Source: an uncultured Desulfobulbaceae bacterium (GTDB lineage: Bacteria > Desulfobacterota > Desulfobulbia > Desulfobulbales > Desulfobulbaceae). From it: DNA of 19,506 nt. Positions 1-7,259 of the stretch are shown piece after piece. The notes under the pieces were generated by a model. The model saw only the letters and a list, made by a program, of their open reading frames with translations, made no database searches and had not been told where the DNA came from. Every line of letters starts with the position of its first letter. Position 1 is the stretch's first letter. The stretch spans positions 1-19,506 of the forward strand of contig CALZIH010000015.1 in NCBI GenBank assembly GCA_945787305.1. The letters run 5' to 3'. The position numbers were made by a program, and so were the translations under genes.

Positions 1-1084
1 CGGGACAAATTCCATGACTGAATTGTGCTTCCGTATGTTTCGACACATATTCCTCAACCTTATTCCAATAGCCCTTATCATCCCTTATTTGTTTACAGTA
101 GGAACATATTGGTACAATGCCTCGCAAGGTCTCTATTCTTTTCTTGTAGGCTTTTATGGAGAGATTTACAAAAACAAGGACAACCATTGTTATCGCAACA
201 CAAATGACCATGTTGATCATAAGGGTGGTGAAAATCTGCCGTATTACTTCCTGCTCCGGTTGTTCAACAACTAGATACCATTTAAACTCTTTAATATAAC
301 GAATATTTGCATGTATTACATCACCATTTTCCTTGTAGGTAAAAGAAGACTCCTCCTCTTGGCCAATCTTCTCTTTGATGACTGAATTAAAATCAAACTG
401 AGAAATATTTTTGATGGTATTATCAAAGCCTGACCCTGCTAATTTTATGTCCCCATTTTTGTCAATGAAGTAAATATTGCGATTATACTTATCCTGATAG
501 ACTTCTATCAAGTTTTTGACTGCACTCACCGTCAGACCGACGCCGGTGGCACCAATATAATTTTCCTCATAATCAAAAACGCGATAATTGATAAATATTG
601 TCATTGCGTCCTTGTTGGCTAGGTCGAAATCAACATTTATTTCATAATCATCCTTCATCTCTTTGACCCTGAAATACCAAACATCACGCTTCTCATCCGA
701 GGACACTTTTTTGAGTATCCCGCCAGCGTGATAATAGGTCCTGGTTTTTTCAGAAACAAAGAAACTTGTGAATGTATTGTATTTTGTCTGAATTTCGTTC
801 AAGTATTTGCTTATTTGATGTTCACCAACTTCGCCATCGATCACCCAGTCCCGAAGAAACGTATCAGTTGCCATTAAGGAAGAGATGAAAACGGGCCGAA
901 GCAAATCGCGTTGAATTTCAGAATAGATATTATCGCTGGTCAAGGGCAACTCATTATATGATATCTCAGAGCGTAACGATGCCCGAGACACAAAATAACT
1001 GGCCAGGCTTGTAACTAAAAAACCCGTTACCAATAGAACACTGATTACCGGTACGAGCTTGATTTTTTCACTGTCCCAAAGCAT
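1..1084 (-). CDS. Cache-domain membrane sensor with C-terminal CxxC/FSHGICP tail (3' end beyond window)
   Basis: The open frame runs from ATG at 1084 through the left edge, giving 361 visible residues, and an AGAGAG purine run precedes the start. One membrane segment lies at about residues 9-31 and a second at about 287-309. The roughly 255 residues between them are predicted periplasmic and resemble a double cache (dCache) ligand-binding domain. After TM2 there is only a short charged linker. It is followed by a conserved tail with C327-x2-C330, then IRDDKGYW, then FSHGICP with C360. This tail is found at the C-terminus of many sensor and receiver proteins of deltaproteobacteria, and its role is not established to my knowledge. 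Judging from the family, only a few residues are missing. There is no kinase, GGDEF or HAMP/MCP module in the visible part, so the output route is unknown. Cytoplasmic-membrane signal sensing is inferred. Confidence 0.85.
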   Translation of the reverse strand, partial: MLWDSEKIKLVPVISVLLVTGFLVTSLASYFVSRASLRSEISYNELPLTSDNIYSEIQRDLLRPVFISSLMATDTFLRDWVIDGEVGEHQISKYLNEIQTKYNTFTSFFVSEKTRTYYHAGGILKKVSSDEKRDVWYFRVKEMKDDYEINVDFDLANKDAMTIFINYRVFDYEENYIGATGVGLTVSAVKNLIEVYQDKYNRNIYFIDKNGDIKLAGSGFDNTIKNISQFDFNSVIKEKIGQEEESSFTYKENGDVIHANIRYIKEFKWYLVVEQPEQEVIRQIFTTLMINMVICVAITMVVLVFVNLSIKAYKKRIETLRGIVPICSYCKQIRDDKGYWNKVEEYVSKHTEAQFSHGICP

Positions 1085-1376
1085 ATATTCTCTCTTTTTG
1101 GGTGACTGTTAATATAGATCTCAACCTACCGATACTTATAAAACTTTTATGTGTACAGCATCCCGGCAACGATTTTTTTACCCGTTGTCATATTCTCTGT
1201 CTCCGTTTTTCAAGCATCGAGAATCAGACTGCGCTCTATATACGAAAGGTACAGCTATGCGCTTTGCACGTTAACAACGTCTATGTTCCAGGTAAAATTG
1301 TCGGTGTCGTAAAAAACCTCGCCACCGACAAAAATGAAGCACTGGATTTTTTTCTTCTACTTGCTTTGCCGTCACC
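1085..1376. other. Intergenic region between the sensor and a small unknown gene
   Basis: I see no convincing gene here. A plus-strand open frame at 1102-1380 has no recognisable domain or ribosome site and is probably chance. The region contains a 10-bp stem with one mismatch (1300-1309 with 1320-1329), which belongs to a partial repeat copy listed separately. The rest shows nothing I can name. Confidence 0.5.
1291..1335 (-). repeat. Partial inverted copy of the 111-bp interspersed repeat (right end only)
   Basis: Read on the minus strand, 1329 to 1305 is identical over 25 bases to 18397-18421 inside a full repeat copy, and weaker similarity continues about 15 bases beyond. The left two thirds of the repeat are not recognisable, because the adjacent 86-residue gene occupies that side. 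The segment forms a stem of GTCGGTG with CACCGAC around an A/T-rich loop, the same stem position as in the full copies. It lies just downstream of the small minus-strand gene and could act as its transcript end, but no U-tract follows. Confidence 0.6.
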
Positions 1377-1637
1377 TTAGCAGGAAATCACCTCAATTCC
1401 TTCAGCTTTGAGAAATTGTATTGTTTTACTGCATACCGGTGCGGTGGTTTTCAGAACAACAGTTTTGAGAGGCTGCATTTCCTTTATTTTTTTTGCTTTC
1501 TCAAAAACCTTTTTGCCGTCTGCCATAATAATCCGGCTCTTGCGGTCGATAACAATGGCTATCACATCGTCACCTCTTTGCTCAAGGACCGTTTGTGCCG
1601 GTAATCCAAATGCTTTCGGAGAGAGCTCCATTTTCAT
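1377..1637 (-). CDS. Small conserved-looking protein of unknown function (86 aa)
   Basis: The start is set at ATG 1637 because a strong GAGGAGG ribosome site sits six bases before it; an upstream ATG at 1658 in the same frame overlaps that site and is unlikely. The protein begins MKMELSPK, has an alternating hydrophobic/charged pattern (VIAIVIDRKSRIIMADGKK), a lysine-rich helix, and a second strand-helix-strand unit (TVVLKTTAPVCSKTIQFL) ending in a terminal cysteine. Two cysteines are present. There is no signal peptide or membrane segment, so it is probably a small cytoplasmic alpha/beta protein. I do not recognise the family with certainty. It reads in the same direction as the DUF1638 and channel genes upstream but is separated from them by about 170 bp. 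Confidence 0.7.
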   Translation of the reverse strand: MKMELSPKAFGLPAQTVLEQRGDDVIAIVIDRKSRIIMADGKKVFEKAKKIKEMQPLKTVVLKTTAPVCSKTIQFLKAEGIEVISC

Positions 1638-1806
1638 TGCACGCCTCCTCACCACCATTAAGTATTTGTAATAACAAAATATACACTGCGAGATTATCGT
1701 CTGTCAATAGAATCAATTGGACGAACATGGACAGGACGATTCCGGGGTATTTTTCTTCCCCAGGATCGCTAATCAGAAAATCTGATTGGGTATTGCTTCA
1801 CATCTG

Positions 1807-2424
1807 TCAGCGTAGCAACTCTTTAACAACGACTCGAAAATGGTCCAAATCAATATCCATCATCTCAACGGGAACCTGAACAAGATCATAAAACTCCATG
1901 ATCTCTTCATCTGAAATACGGGTAACCTGCGTATCGAGAAGAAGGATACGATCATACCAGCCTAGATTCATCCTGGCATCTTCTACAGTCCAAAGATCGG
2001 TTGCGATGGCATTCTGAATCATTTGCATCCAGGCAGGAGTCATGAGAGCGGTCCGGTTTTTTTGTAGCGACAACGTCTTTTCTTTACCGAGAAAAATTTC
2101 AATACAGTTTATATAATCAGGCAGTCTCCCATTATTCTCGGACGCAATTTTACTGATCGGCACATCGCATTCACACTCTTTTCCCAACAGGATGCAGAGT
2201 GCACCGCCACATTGTTTTGACTCCTGCACAGCTTTGTTGAGCTGCTGTTGCATGACTTTGGAATGGGTGTGTACATCATACCCGAGTTCATGGAAAATTA
2301 TTCCAGGTGGATGACCAAGTACAGCGTGCAGTTCATCTTTAAATATCGGGCAATAGATGAGGTGTTTTTTAAGATGTTCCATGTAATTTCTGTGGCCTGC
2401 AGCAGAGTGTTCACAGTGAACCAT
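1807..2424 (-). CDS. DUF1638 family protein
   Basis: About 205 residues from ATG 2424; a TTG at 2445 in the same frame would overlap the upstream channel gene by 17 bases and is less likely. The pattern IYCPIFKDELHAVL, then HELGYDVHTH, then a cysteine-containing ALCILLG segment, then INCIEIFLG and TPAWMQMI fits the DUF1638 family. That family is common in anaerobes and methylotrophs, often near corrinoid or methyltransfer genes, and has no established reaction. Histidine- and cysteine-rich positions in the first half could bind metal (inference). Its start lies four bases after the stop of the potassium channel gene, so the two are probably one transcript and perhaps translationally coupled. 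No membrane segment or signal peptide is seen. Confidence 0.72.
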   Translation of the reverse strand: MVHCEHSAAGHRNYMEHLKKHLIYCPIFKDELHAVLGHPPGIIFHELGYDVHTHSKVMQQQLNKAVQESKQCGGALCILLGKECECDVPISKIASENNGRLPDYINCIEIFLGKEKTLSLQKNRTALMTPAWMQMIQNAIATDLWTVEDARMNLGWYDRILLLDTQVTRISDEEIMEFYDLVQVPVEMMDIDLDHFRVVVKELLR

Positions 2425-2428
2425 CAGG

Positions 2429-3460
2429 TCACAAATTATCCCCAACCCTTGGTTTCCTATCTTTGGATATCACGAGTAGATAATCTCCTTGACAGAGGGT
2501 ATAATCTGCATCCGGATTTGAGGTGAATTCACCGCCTCGCCCCTTCTGCACCCCAAAGACGGTGGTATTGTTTTCGGTTTTCATCGCAATGAAGACATCA
2601 AGAAAGTTCGAGCCGATCAACTGCTCCGGCACAGGCATGGAATAGAGTTCATTTCCATAACGACTGCTGAGGAGTTCGGTAATTATTCGACTTATCCCGT
2701 GATCAGTTGCCGCGCATGATATCAGGTGGCTGTTCAATTCACTGCCGACAATGATTTCGTCGGCATTGGCTCGCTGACAATGCTGGGCGTTCGCCTTGTC
2801 AACCAACTCAACCACACTATACACCCGCGGGTTCATACTTTCCACTGTGAGTGTGGTTAAAACCACCTTTGCATCCCTGGCGGTTGTTTCCACTCCATCA
2901 TCGCCAAGTATTATAATTGTACTGGCCTGGTCCAGATTTGCCTTGGTCAGGCTTTCTTCGTTAACCACCCCGCTAACGAAAACAAGAAGGGGATCATCCA
3001 CCGGTTTTTCTTCAATATCTGCAATAAGAACAATGGGCATACTCTCAGTTTGCGGGTCAGACCGTAATTCTTTTAAGACGGCTTTGGCCCGATGGTTCCA
3101 CTCACATATGATGATATGATTGTTTACGTTTGAGGTAGCCATCCCTTTGTTCTCCTTAATTCGAACACTTATTAACATAGAGGCAAGACTGGCGCTGAGT
3201 ATACCAAGCAAGCCAATACCAAAAAACATGATGAGTACAGCCAGGACTCTCCCCTCAGGAGTGCTTGGCGAAATGTCGCCGTACCCTACGGTGGTAAGGG
3301 TAACAATACTCCACCATATACCACTGGCAAAAGAAACCCCCGGTTCGAAATACGCGATCAAATAGCCGCTACCCAGGACAATGATCAGTATAATACCGAT
3401 TAAGTTTATTACATTTTCCCGTCTAAGGAAGACATAAAGGTTATACAGCTTTTTTTTCAT
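2429..3460 (-). CDS. MthK-like two-TM potassium channel with cytoplasmic RCK domain
   Basis: This 343-residue protein has TM1 at about 17-38, a pore loop with the filter TTVGYGD (residues 56-62), TM2 at about 71-98, then an RCK N-domain from about 115 and an RCK C-domain from about 255. The potassium filter is canonical. The RCK start HIIICEWNHRAKAVLKEL lacks the GxGxxG dinucleotide motif of TrkA/Kef and instead resembles the CGWSES region of the calcium-gated MthK channel. By eye, only one of the three acidic calcium ligands known in MthK seems kept, so the gating ligand is uncertain. A methionine at residue 107 is preceded by a strong ribosome site (separate entry). The gene faces the regulator at 3790 across a 329-bp divergent gap and is followed four bases later by the DUF1638 gene. 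Confidence 0.92.
   Translation of the reverse strand: MKKKLYNLYVFLRRENVINLIGIILIIVLGSGYLIAYFEPGVSFASGIWWSIVTLTTVGYGDISPSTPEGRVLAVLIMFFGIGLLGILSASLASMLISVRIKENKGMATSNVNNHIIICEWNHRAKAVLKELRSDPQTESMPIVLIADIEEKPVDDPLLVFVSGVVNEESLTKANLDQASTIIILGDDGVETTARDAKVVLTTLTVESMNPRVYSVVELVDKANAQHCQRANADEIIVGSELNSHLISCAATDHGISRIITELLSSRYGNELYSMPVPEQLIGSNFLDVFIAMKTENNTTVFGVQKGRGGEFTSNPDADYTLCQGDYLLVISKDRKPRVGDNL
3140..3157 (-). promoter_or_regulatory. Internal ribosome site and start for the soluble RCK domain
   Basis: On the minus strand AAGGAG (3157-3152) lies nine bases before an in-frame ATG (3142-3140), which is codon 107 of the channel gene. The gene's first start at 3460 has only a weak purine stretch upstream, so the internal site looks better than the main one. 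In Methanothermobacter MthK a free RCK protein is made from internal Met107, and here the residue number is the same. Use of the site is inferred. Confidence 0.55.
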
Positions 3461-3789
3461 ATGCCGTGTCTCGTTTTTCTGTCAGCGGAACATCTCTGTT
3501 TACGGTATGCGCATAGCATAGGGTCAGTTTATCTTTTGTCTCCGCACAGTGAACAGTTGTAATATAAAAATAGTATAACGGTTAGATCGGAGAAATGGAG
3601 CGTTTTTTTGTAAAAACGTAAATGACCATAGCTCGCGTTCGTCAATGTATTCAGGGATTGCCACAATTGGATATCTCTTTTTAATAAACACAGCATCAGT
3701 ATATGCTATACTTGTTATGGCTACCTTGTATCGCATCTTACAAAAACTCAACTGCTCTTCTTAAAACCAAATGACAATGCAACCTCGTA
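3461..3789. promoter_or_regulatory. Divergent promoter region between channel and regulator genes
   Basis: No gene is supported here; a 75-residue minus-strand frame has no family features. For the plus-strand regulator an extended -10, TGC followed by TATACT, lies at 3704-3712, about 78 bases before the start codon, without a clear -35. For the channel, a weak pair of GAGACA and TATGCT with a 16-base spacer is visible on the minus strand near 3508-3535. A hairpin CGTTTTT/AAAAACG occupies 3601-3618 and separates the two. Confidence 0.4.
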
Positions 3790-5160
3790 ATGAATCAATT
3801 TCCTGAAAAAGATTTTAACGGCACGCTTGAAGGGATAACGCTTGCAGATATAGTTCAGATGGCCTGCCTTGAGCGTTACGAAAGAAAACTCGAGGTGTGG
3901 GGGAGGGGCTTTCATGGGGTTGTGTATTTTTCCGAAGGAGAGATCGTCCACGCGGAAACAGGCGACTTGACGGGCAATGAAGCCTTTGTTGAAATAATGT
4001 GTTGTTCTGCCGGAACATTTTCATTTACCCCTGGCAGCACTGACCGGCAGTCAATCCATGTATCCTGGAACTTTTTGCTCATGGAATCCGTGCGGGAGGT
4101 GGATGAAAGAAATGATATACAGCATGACAAGAGAGAGGATTCGCGGCTGAAGGTCCTTGTGGTTGATGATTCGCGTATTTTTTCAAAGGCTCTGGTAAAA
4201 TTGTTTGATGAGGATCTTGGCGCCAGAATTATCGGTAAGGCTTCCAACGGTAAGGAGGCTCTCAAGTATCTTGAACTTGAAAAACCCGACCTTATAACCC
4301 TGGACATTAACATGCCGGTTATGGGCGGCGACGTTGCCCTGAAGCATATTTTGATCCGGGCCCCTGTGCCGGTGATTCTTGTGAGCAGTTTTAGCGAAAA
4401 GAATTTTCCAATGATGATGCAGTACCTCTGTATAGGCGCTGTTGAGCTGGTTGCTAAACCAAAGGACTCGGTATCATGGAATATTGTTGAAAAAAGACTC
4501 GGTCGGCTTGTACGCAACATTCACCAGTGTAATGTGAAGAACATCAGAAGGGCGAAGAATCCTGAACCAGTCAAGACGAAAAACCCTCTTGGCGGCAAGG
4601 TGAAAAAACTTCTCCTCATCCTCGGTGGACTGGGTGGATTGATAGAGCTGCAAAAAATCCTGGTTGCCATTAAGCAAACCAAGGACGCTGCAGGGTTGAT
4701 TTTCCTTGATCTCTACCCAGGCGTAACAACCCATCTTGCTTCCTATTTTGATAACCTGACTACCTGTAATCCCATATCGCTGGAATCAGGTGCGCCCTTG
4801 TTAGCCTCAAATTTCGGCATTACCTATTGGCACGGCTCCTGGGAAATCGTTGCAGACAACGATGGGACGATTGTTCCTGAAATGAGAAGCGAAACAGGGC
4901 TCCTGGATGCCGATGAACTGCTCAAATCAGCGGCTGGACTCTTTGGAGACCATCTATCGGTTATAATCCTGAGCGGCACCGATCTGGAAATGAAGGCCGG
5001 GCTTGCACAGGTAAAGGACAGGGGCGGCAAAATACTGCTCCAGAACCCTGAATCAAGTCTTTTTCCAGAACCACTTATCAAGCTACAAGAGAAGCAGATT
5101 CATGATTGCTACATAGAGTCGGAAAAAATCACCGACTGTCTTGGTGACTTTTTCAAATAG
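3790..5160 (+). CDS. DUF4388 - receiver - CheB-like pseudo-methylesterase fusion
   Basis: This is a 456-residue cytoplasmic regulator. Residues 8-80 form a DUF4388 (PatA N-terminal) domain, starting FNGTLEGITLADIVQM. Residues 120-245 form an intact receiver domain with acidic pair D126/D127, phosphoacceptor D172, S199/S200 and K223. Residues 272-456 have the length and order of a CheB methylesterase domain, but the catalytic sites are altered. The Ser of the GASTGG loop is replaced (GGLGGL, L281). The QHM segment with the catalytic His reads LDLYP. The LTGMGxDG loop reads LSGTDLEMKAG. Esterase activity is therefore unlikely, and a binding or scaffold role is inferred. No chemotaxis gene or histidine kinase lies adjacent. 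The start has no strong ribosome site, but it begins the DUF4388 domain directly. An extended -10 lies 78 bases upstream. Confidence 0.87.
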   Translation: MNQFPEKDFNGTLEGITLADIVQMACLERYERKLEVWGRGFHGVVYFSEGEIVHAETGDLTGNEAFVEIMCCSAGTFSFTPGSTDRQSIHVSWNFLLMESVREVDERNDIQHDKREDSRLKVLVVDDSRIFSKALVKLFDEDLGARIIGKASNGKEALKYLELEKPDLITLDINMPVMGGDVALKHILIRAPVPVILVSSFSEKNFPMMMQYLCIGAVELVAKPKDSVSWNIVEKRLGRLVRNIHQCNVKNIRRAKNPEPVKTKNPLGGKVKKLLLILGGLGGLIELQKILVAIKQTKDAAGLIFLDLYPGVTTHLASYFDNLTTCNPISLESGAPLLASNFGITYWHGSWEIVADNDGTIVPEMRSETGLLDADELLKSAAGLFGDHLSVIILSGTDLEMKAGLAQVKDRGGKILLQNPESSLFPEPLIKLQEKQIHDCYIESEKITDCLGDFFK

Positions 5161-5173
5161 CCCTCCTGTCAAA

Positions 5174-5235
5174 ATAGGTAATTCTACCTATATTCAAAGT
5201 CCTTAAAATGTGTTTAGCTGATTTTCGACACATTT
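5174..5235 (+). terminator. Possible tandem hairpin terminator after the regulator gene
   Basis: Two consecutive inverted repeats lie 14-75 bases past the stop at 5160. The stems are perfect (7 and 8 bp) but A/T-rich, and the only T-run is inside the second arm. Their position between two same-strand genes with different functions favours transcript ending, but this is weak evidence. Confidence 0.3.
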
Positions 5236-5446
5236 CTGAAGAAATATACAGGAAGTAAATCGAGGTTCTTCTTTCCAGCCACATGCTATCCAGTCACGTT
5301 GTTTGCTGTACTGAGCGTTTTACTCCTAATAAGGTCTTTTTTGGCTCGATATATTCAAACCAGTCGTCAGATTGACAGGAAAAACCACGTAACGTACATA
5401 ATCGTCGGGTTGTTTTGGGATAAGGCCGATCGTCTTGTGGGTGCCT

Positions 5447-5452
5447 TATAAT
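5447..5452 (+). promoter_or_regulatory. Candidate -10 box for the Bcr/CflA exporter gene
   Basis: The sequence is a perfect TATAAT, placed to give a leader of about 28 bases before the start at 5487. No matching -35 is found at 16-18 bases, so an activator or a chance match remains possible. Confidence 0.3.
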
Positions 5453-5486
5453 ACTTCATTAAAGGACGGGGGTTTAGAAACGATAT

Positions 5487-6695
5487 ATGCCTCGATCTTC
5501 TTCTAGCTCGCAGAACAACATGACCCGCTTTGTCCTTCTCCTGGCCCTGCTTACCGCTTTCCCTCCTCTGGCAACGGATATGTATCTTCCCGCCATTCCC
5601 CACCTTGAAAAAATTTGGCAGCAACCTCTTTTTGTAATCAACCTGACCCTAGTTCTCTTCTTTGTGACCTACTGTATATCGTTACTGGTATACGGTCCGT
5701 TATCCGATCGGTTCGGTCGTAAGCCGCCACTGCTAACCGGTCTGTTCCTTTTTGTCCTGGCAAGCCTTCTCTGCGCCTTTTCCATCAACATCTGGATGCT
5801 GATTGGCGCCAGAACCTTCCAGGCCATGGGTGCCGGAGCCGCTTCATCCATTGCATTGGCCATGGCAAGAGTCCGACTTGAAAGCGGCAAAAGGGAAAAA
5901 GTCTTCAGCCAGATTTCGGTAATCATGGCCCTGGCACCGATGATTTCGCCGATGATCGGCTCGCTAATCATGGAGCACTTTAGCTGGCCCTGGATTTTTA
6001 TTACCCAAGGATTCATGGGCTTGATTGCCTTTGTTGAGGTTTGCAACACCCGGGAATCCCATGATGGAGGCGAGGGAGACTCTTTTTCCGCCCTGCTCCG
6101 GAACTACGTCCGGGTGCTTGGTAATTTCAGGCTTATGGGAATTGTCGCCTGTAACGCATTGATAGCCCTTCCTCTTTTTGCCTTTATTGCAGGGTCCTCA
6201 AGTATCTATATCAGTGGATTCGGAATGAAGGAAAGTCTTTTTGCCCTATTTTTCGGAGCCAATGCCTTTTGCTTTATGAGCGGTTCCATGACCTGCATGC
6301 GATTTGGCAAAAAAATTGGAACGTTATCAATGATAACTGCGGGATACACCGGCATTCTCCTGGGCGGGCTTTGGATGCTGTCAGGTATTCTTCTCTCCGG
6401 CCCCTGGCACTTTGCTCTCCCCATGGGGGTCATCACTTTTTCCCTTGGCCTGAGCCGCCCTCCTTCTCATAATCTTGCGCTGGAACAGGTAAAAAAAGAT
6501 GTGGGCACAGCATCATCGACCATGGTTTTTTCCTACTTCATATTTGGTGCAATGGCCATGTTTGCTGTTTCACTTGACTGGTCCGATAAAATACGCTTCA
6601 TCGGTGAGCTCTCAGTAGCCAGTGGTGGCATTGCCCTTTCCCTCTGGTTTGTGCTTAAGAAGCACCTCTATATTGTCTCACGGACTGATACGTAA
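5487..6695 (+). CDS. Bcr/CflA-family MFS multidrug exporter
   Basis: This 402-residue integral membrane protein has about 12 hydrophobic segments. It carries the family marks LATDMYLPAIP (29-38) in the first loop and the MFS motif A GPLSDRFGRKP (70-80) between TM2 and TM3, followed by the RxFQAMGAGA segment. Members are proton-driven exporters of drugs such as bicyclomycin and chloramphenicol, or of metabolites; the substrate cannot be told from sequence. ATG 5487 is taken as the start because a GGACGGGGG stretch lies upstream, although ATG 5520 (MTRFVLL) is also possible and has no ribosome site. The gene appears to stand alone, with long gaps on both sides. Length is normal for the family. 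Confidence 0.9.
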   Translation: MPRSSSSSQNNMTRFVLLLALLTAFPPLATDMYLPAIPHLEKIWQQPLFVINLTLVLFFVTYCISLLVYGPLSDRFGRKPPLLTGLFLFVLASLLCAFSINIWMLIGARTFQAMGAGAASSIALAMARVRLESGKREKVFSQISVIMALAPMISPMIGSLIMEHFSWPWIFITQGFMGLIAFVEVCNTRESHDGGEGDSFSALLRNYVRVLGNFRLMGIVACNALIALPLFAFIAGSSSIYISGFGMKESLFALFFGANAFCFMSGSMTCMRFGKKIGTLSMITAGYTGILLGGLWMLSGILLSGPWHFALPMGVITFSLGLSRPPSHNLALEQVKKDVGTASSTMVFSYFIFGAMAMFAVSLDWSDKIRFIGELSVASGGIALSLWFVLKKHLYIVSRTDT

Positions 6696-7259
6696 TTCCG
6701 AGAGTTATGGCAAGAGATTGTATGCTGGTACCAGCTGCCATCAGGACTTAAAATAGCTGCATACCATTTAACGGTTTTTATATTGCCCTAACAGCTTCAT
6801 ATACTTACTCCTTGTTATGAAGTCCTCAACATACCGTAAGAGAAGAGAATTAATGATACGTGATTGTATTAAACAGAACACATGCACATGAATACAGTTA
6901 GACTTAGCGAAACTCTACCAACCGCGCTGACGCCGTTAAGCAATTAATACCACTTACAATTAAACCAACAATTACCAACAACAAGTCAATGGACTTCGCA
7001 CATCGCAGTGCGTTACACTAACCTTTCACCAAAATTCCAAATGCACAGAATTATTTGCTACGATGCATCTCTTGCGACCGGACTGCAATCTTTTTGAAAG
7101 TTTTGTATTTTTTATAAATTAACCAATAGACCTTCCCGGGTTCGTTGATAAATGGACTATTAACCGGTAACGTGATAAATTGCCGTCAGGCGAGAAAGGG
7201 GTTATGCGGTATAAAAACGATTCCACCCCCGAAGTTCCTTCCCTATACAAAGAGAAAAC
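6696..7259. other. 564-bp gene-free region with several inverted repeats
   Basis: I find no open frame with coding features on either strand. Inverted repeats include GCTGGTACCAGC (6724-6735, a perfect palindrome framed by ATGGCA and TGCCAT), CTTCATA with TATGAAG, and AGGACTT with AAGTCCT. The last two share bases near 6822-6831, so they cannot both form. No T-run terminator is evident after the exporter stop. No clear promoter for the lipid gene could be assigned; TATAAA at about 7210 has no -35. Confidence 0.4.

Larger units (their letters stand above)
5161..5486. other. Intergenic region with two hairpins and a -10 box
   Basis: Just after the regulator stop there is a perfect 7-bp stem ATAGGTA/TACCTAT with a 4-base loop (5174-5191), then an 8-bp stem AAATGTGT/ACACATTT (5206-5235). 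Neither is followed by a strong T-run, so they are only possible weak terminators. Near the right end a perfect TATAAT (5447-5452) lies 34 bases before the exporter gene, without a recognisable -35. No gene is seen. Confidence 0.4.

Noticed and set aside
1102..1380. A 92-codon plus-strand open frame between two minus-strand genes
   Set aside because: It has no ribosome site and no similarity I recognise, and it runs through the partial repeat copy.
3912..4520. A 202-codon minus-strand open frame inside the DUF4388-receiver gene
   Set aside because: It is antisense to a gene with clear domains, is serine/arginine-rich as expected from reverse reading, and has no family features.
5174..5235. 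Strong intrinsic terminator after the regulator gene
   Set aside because: The stems are A/T-rich and not followed by a T-run, so I list it only as a weak possibility.
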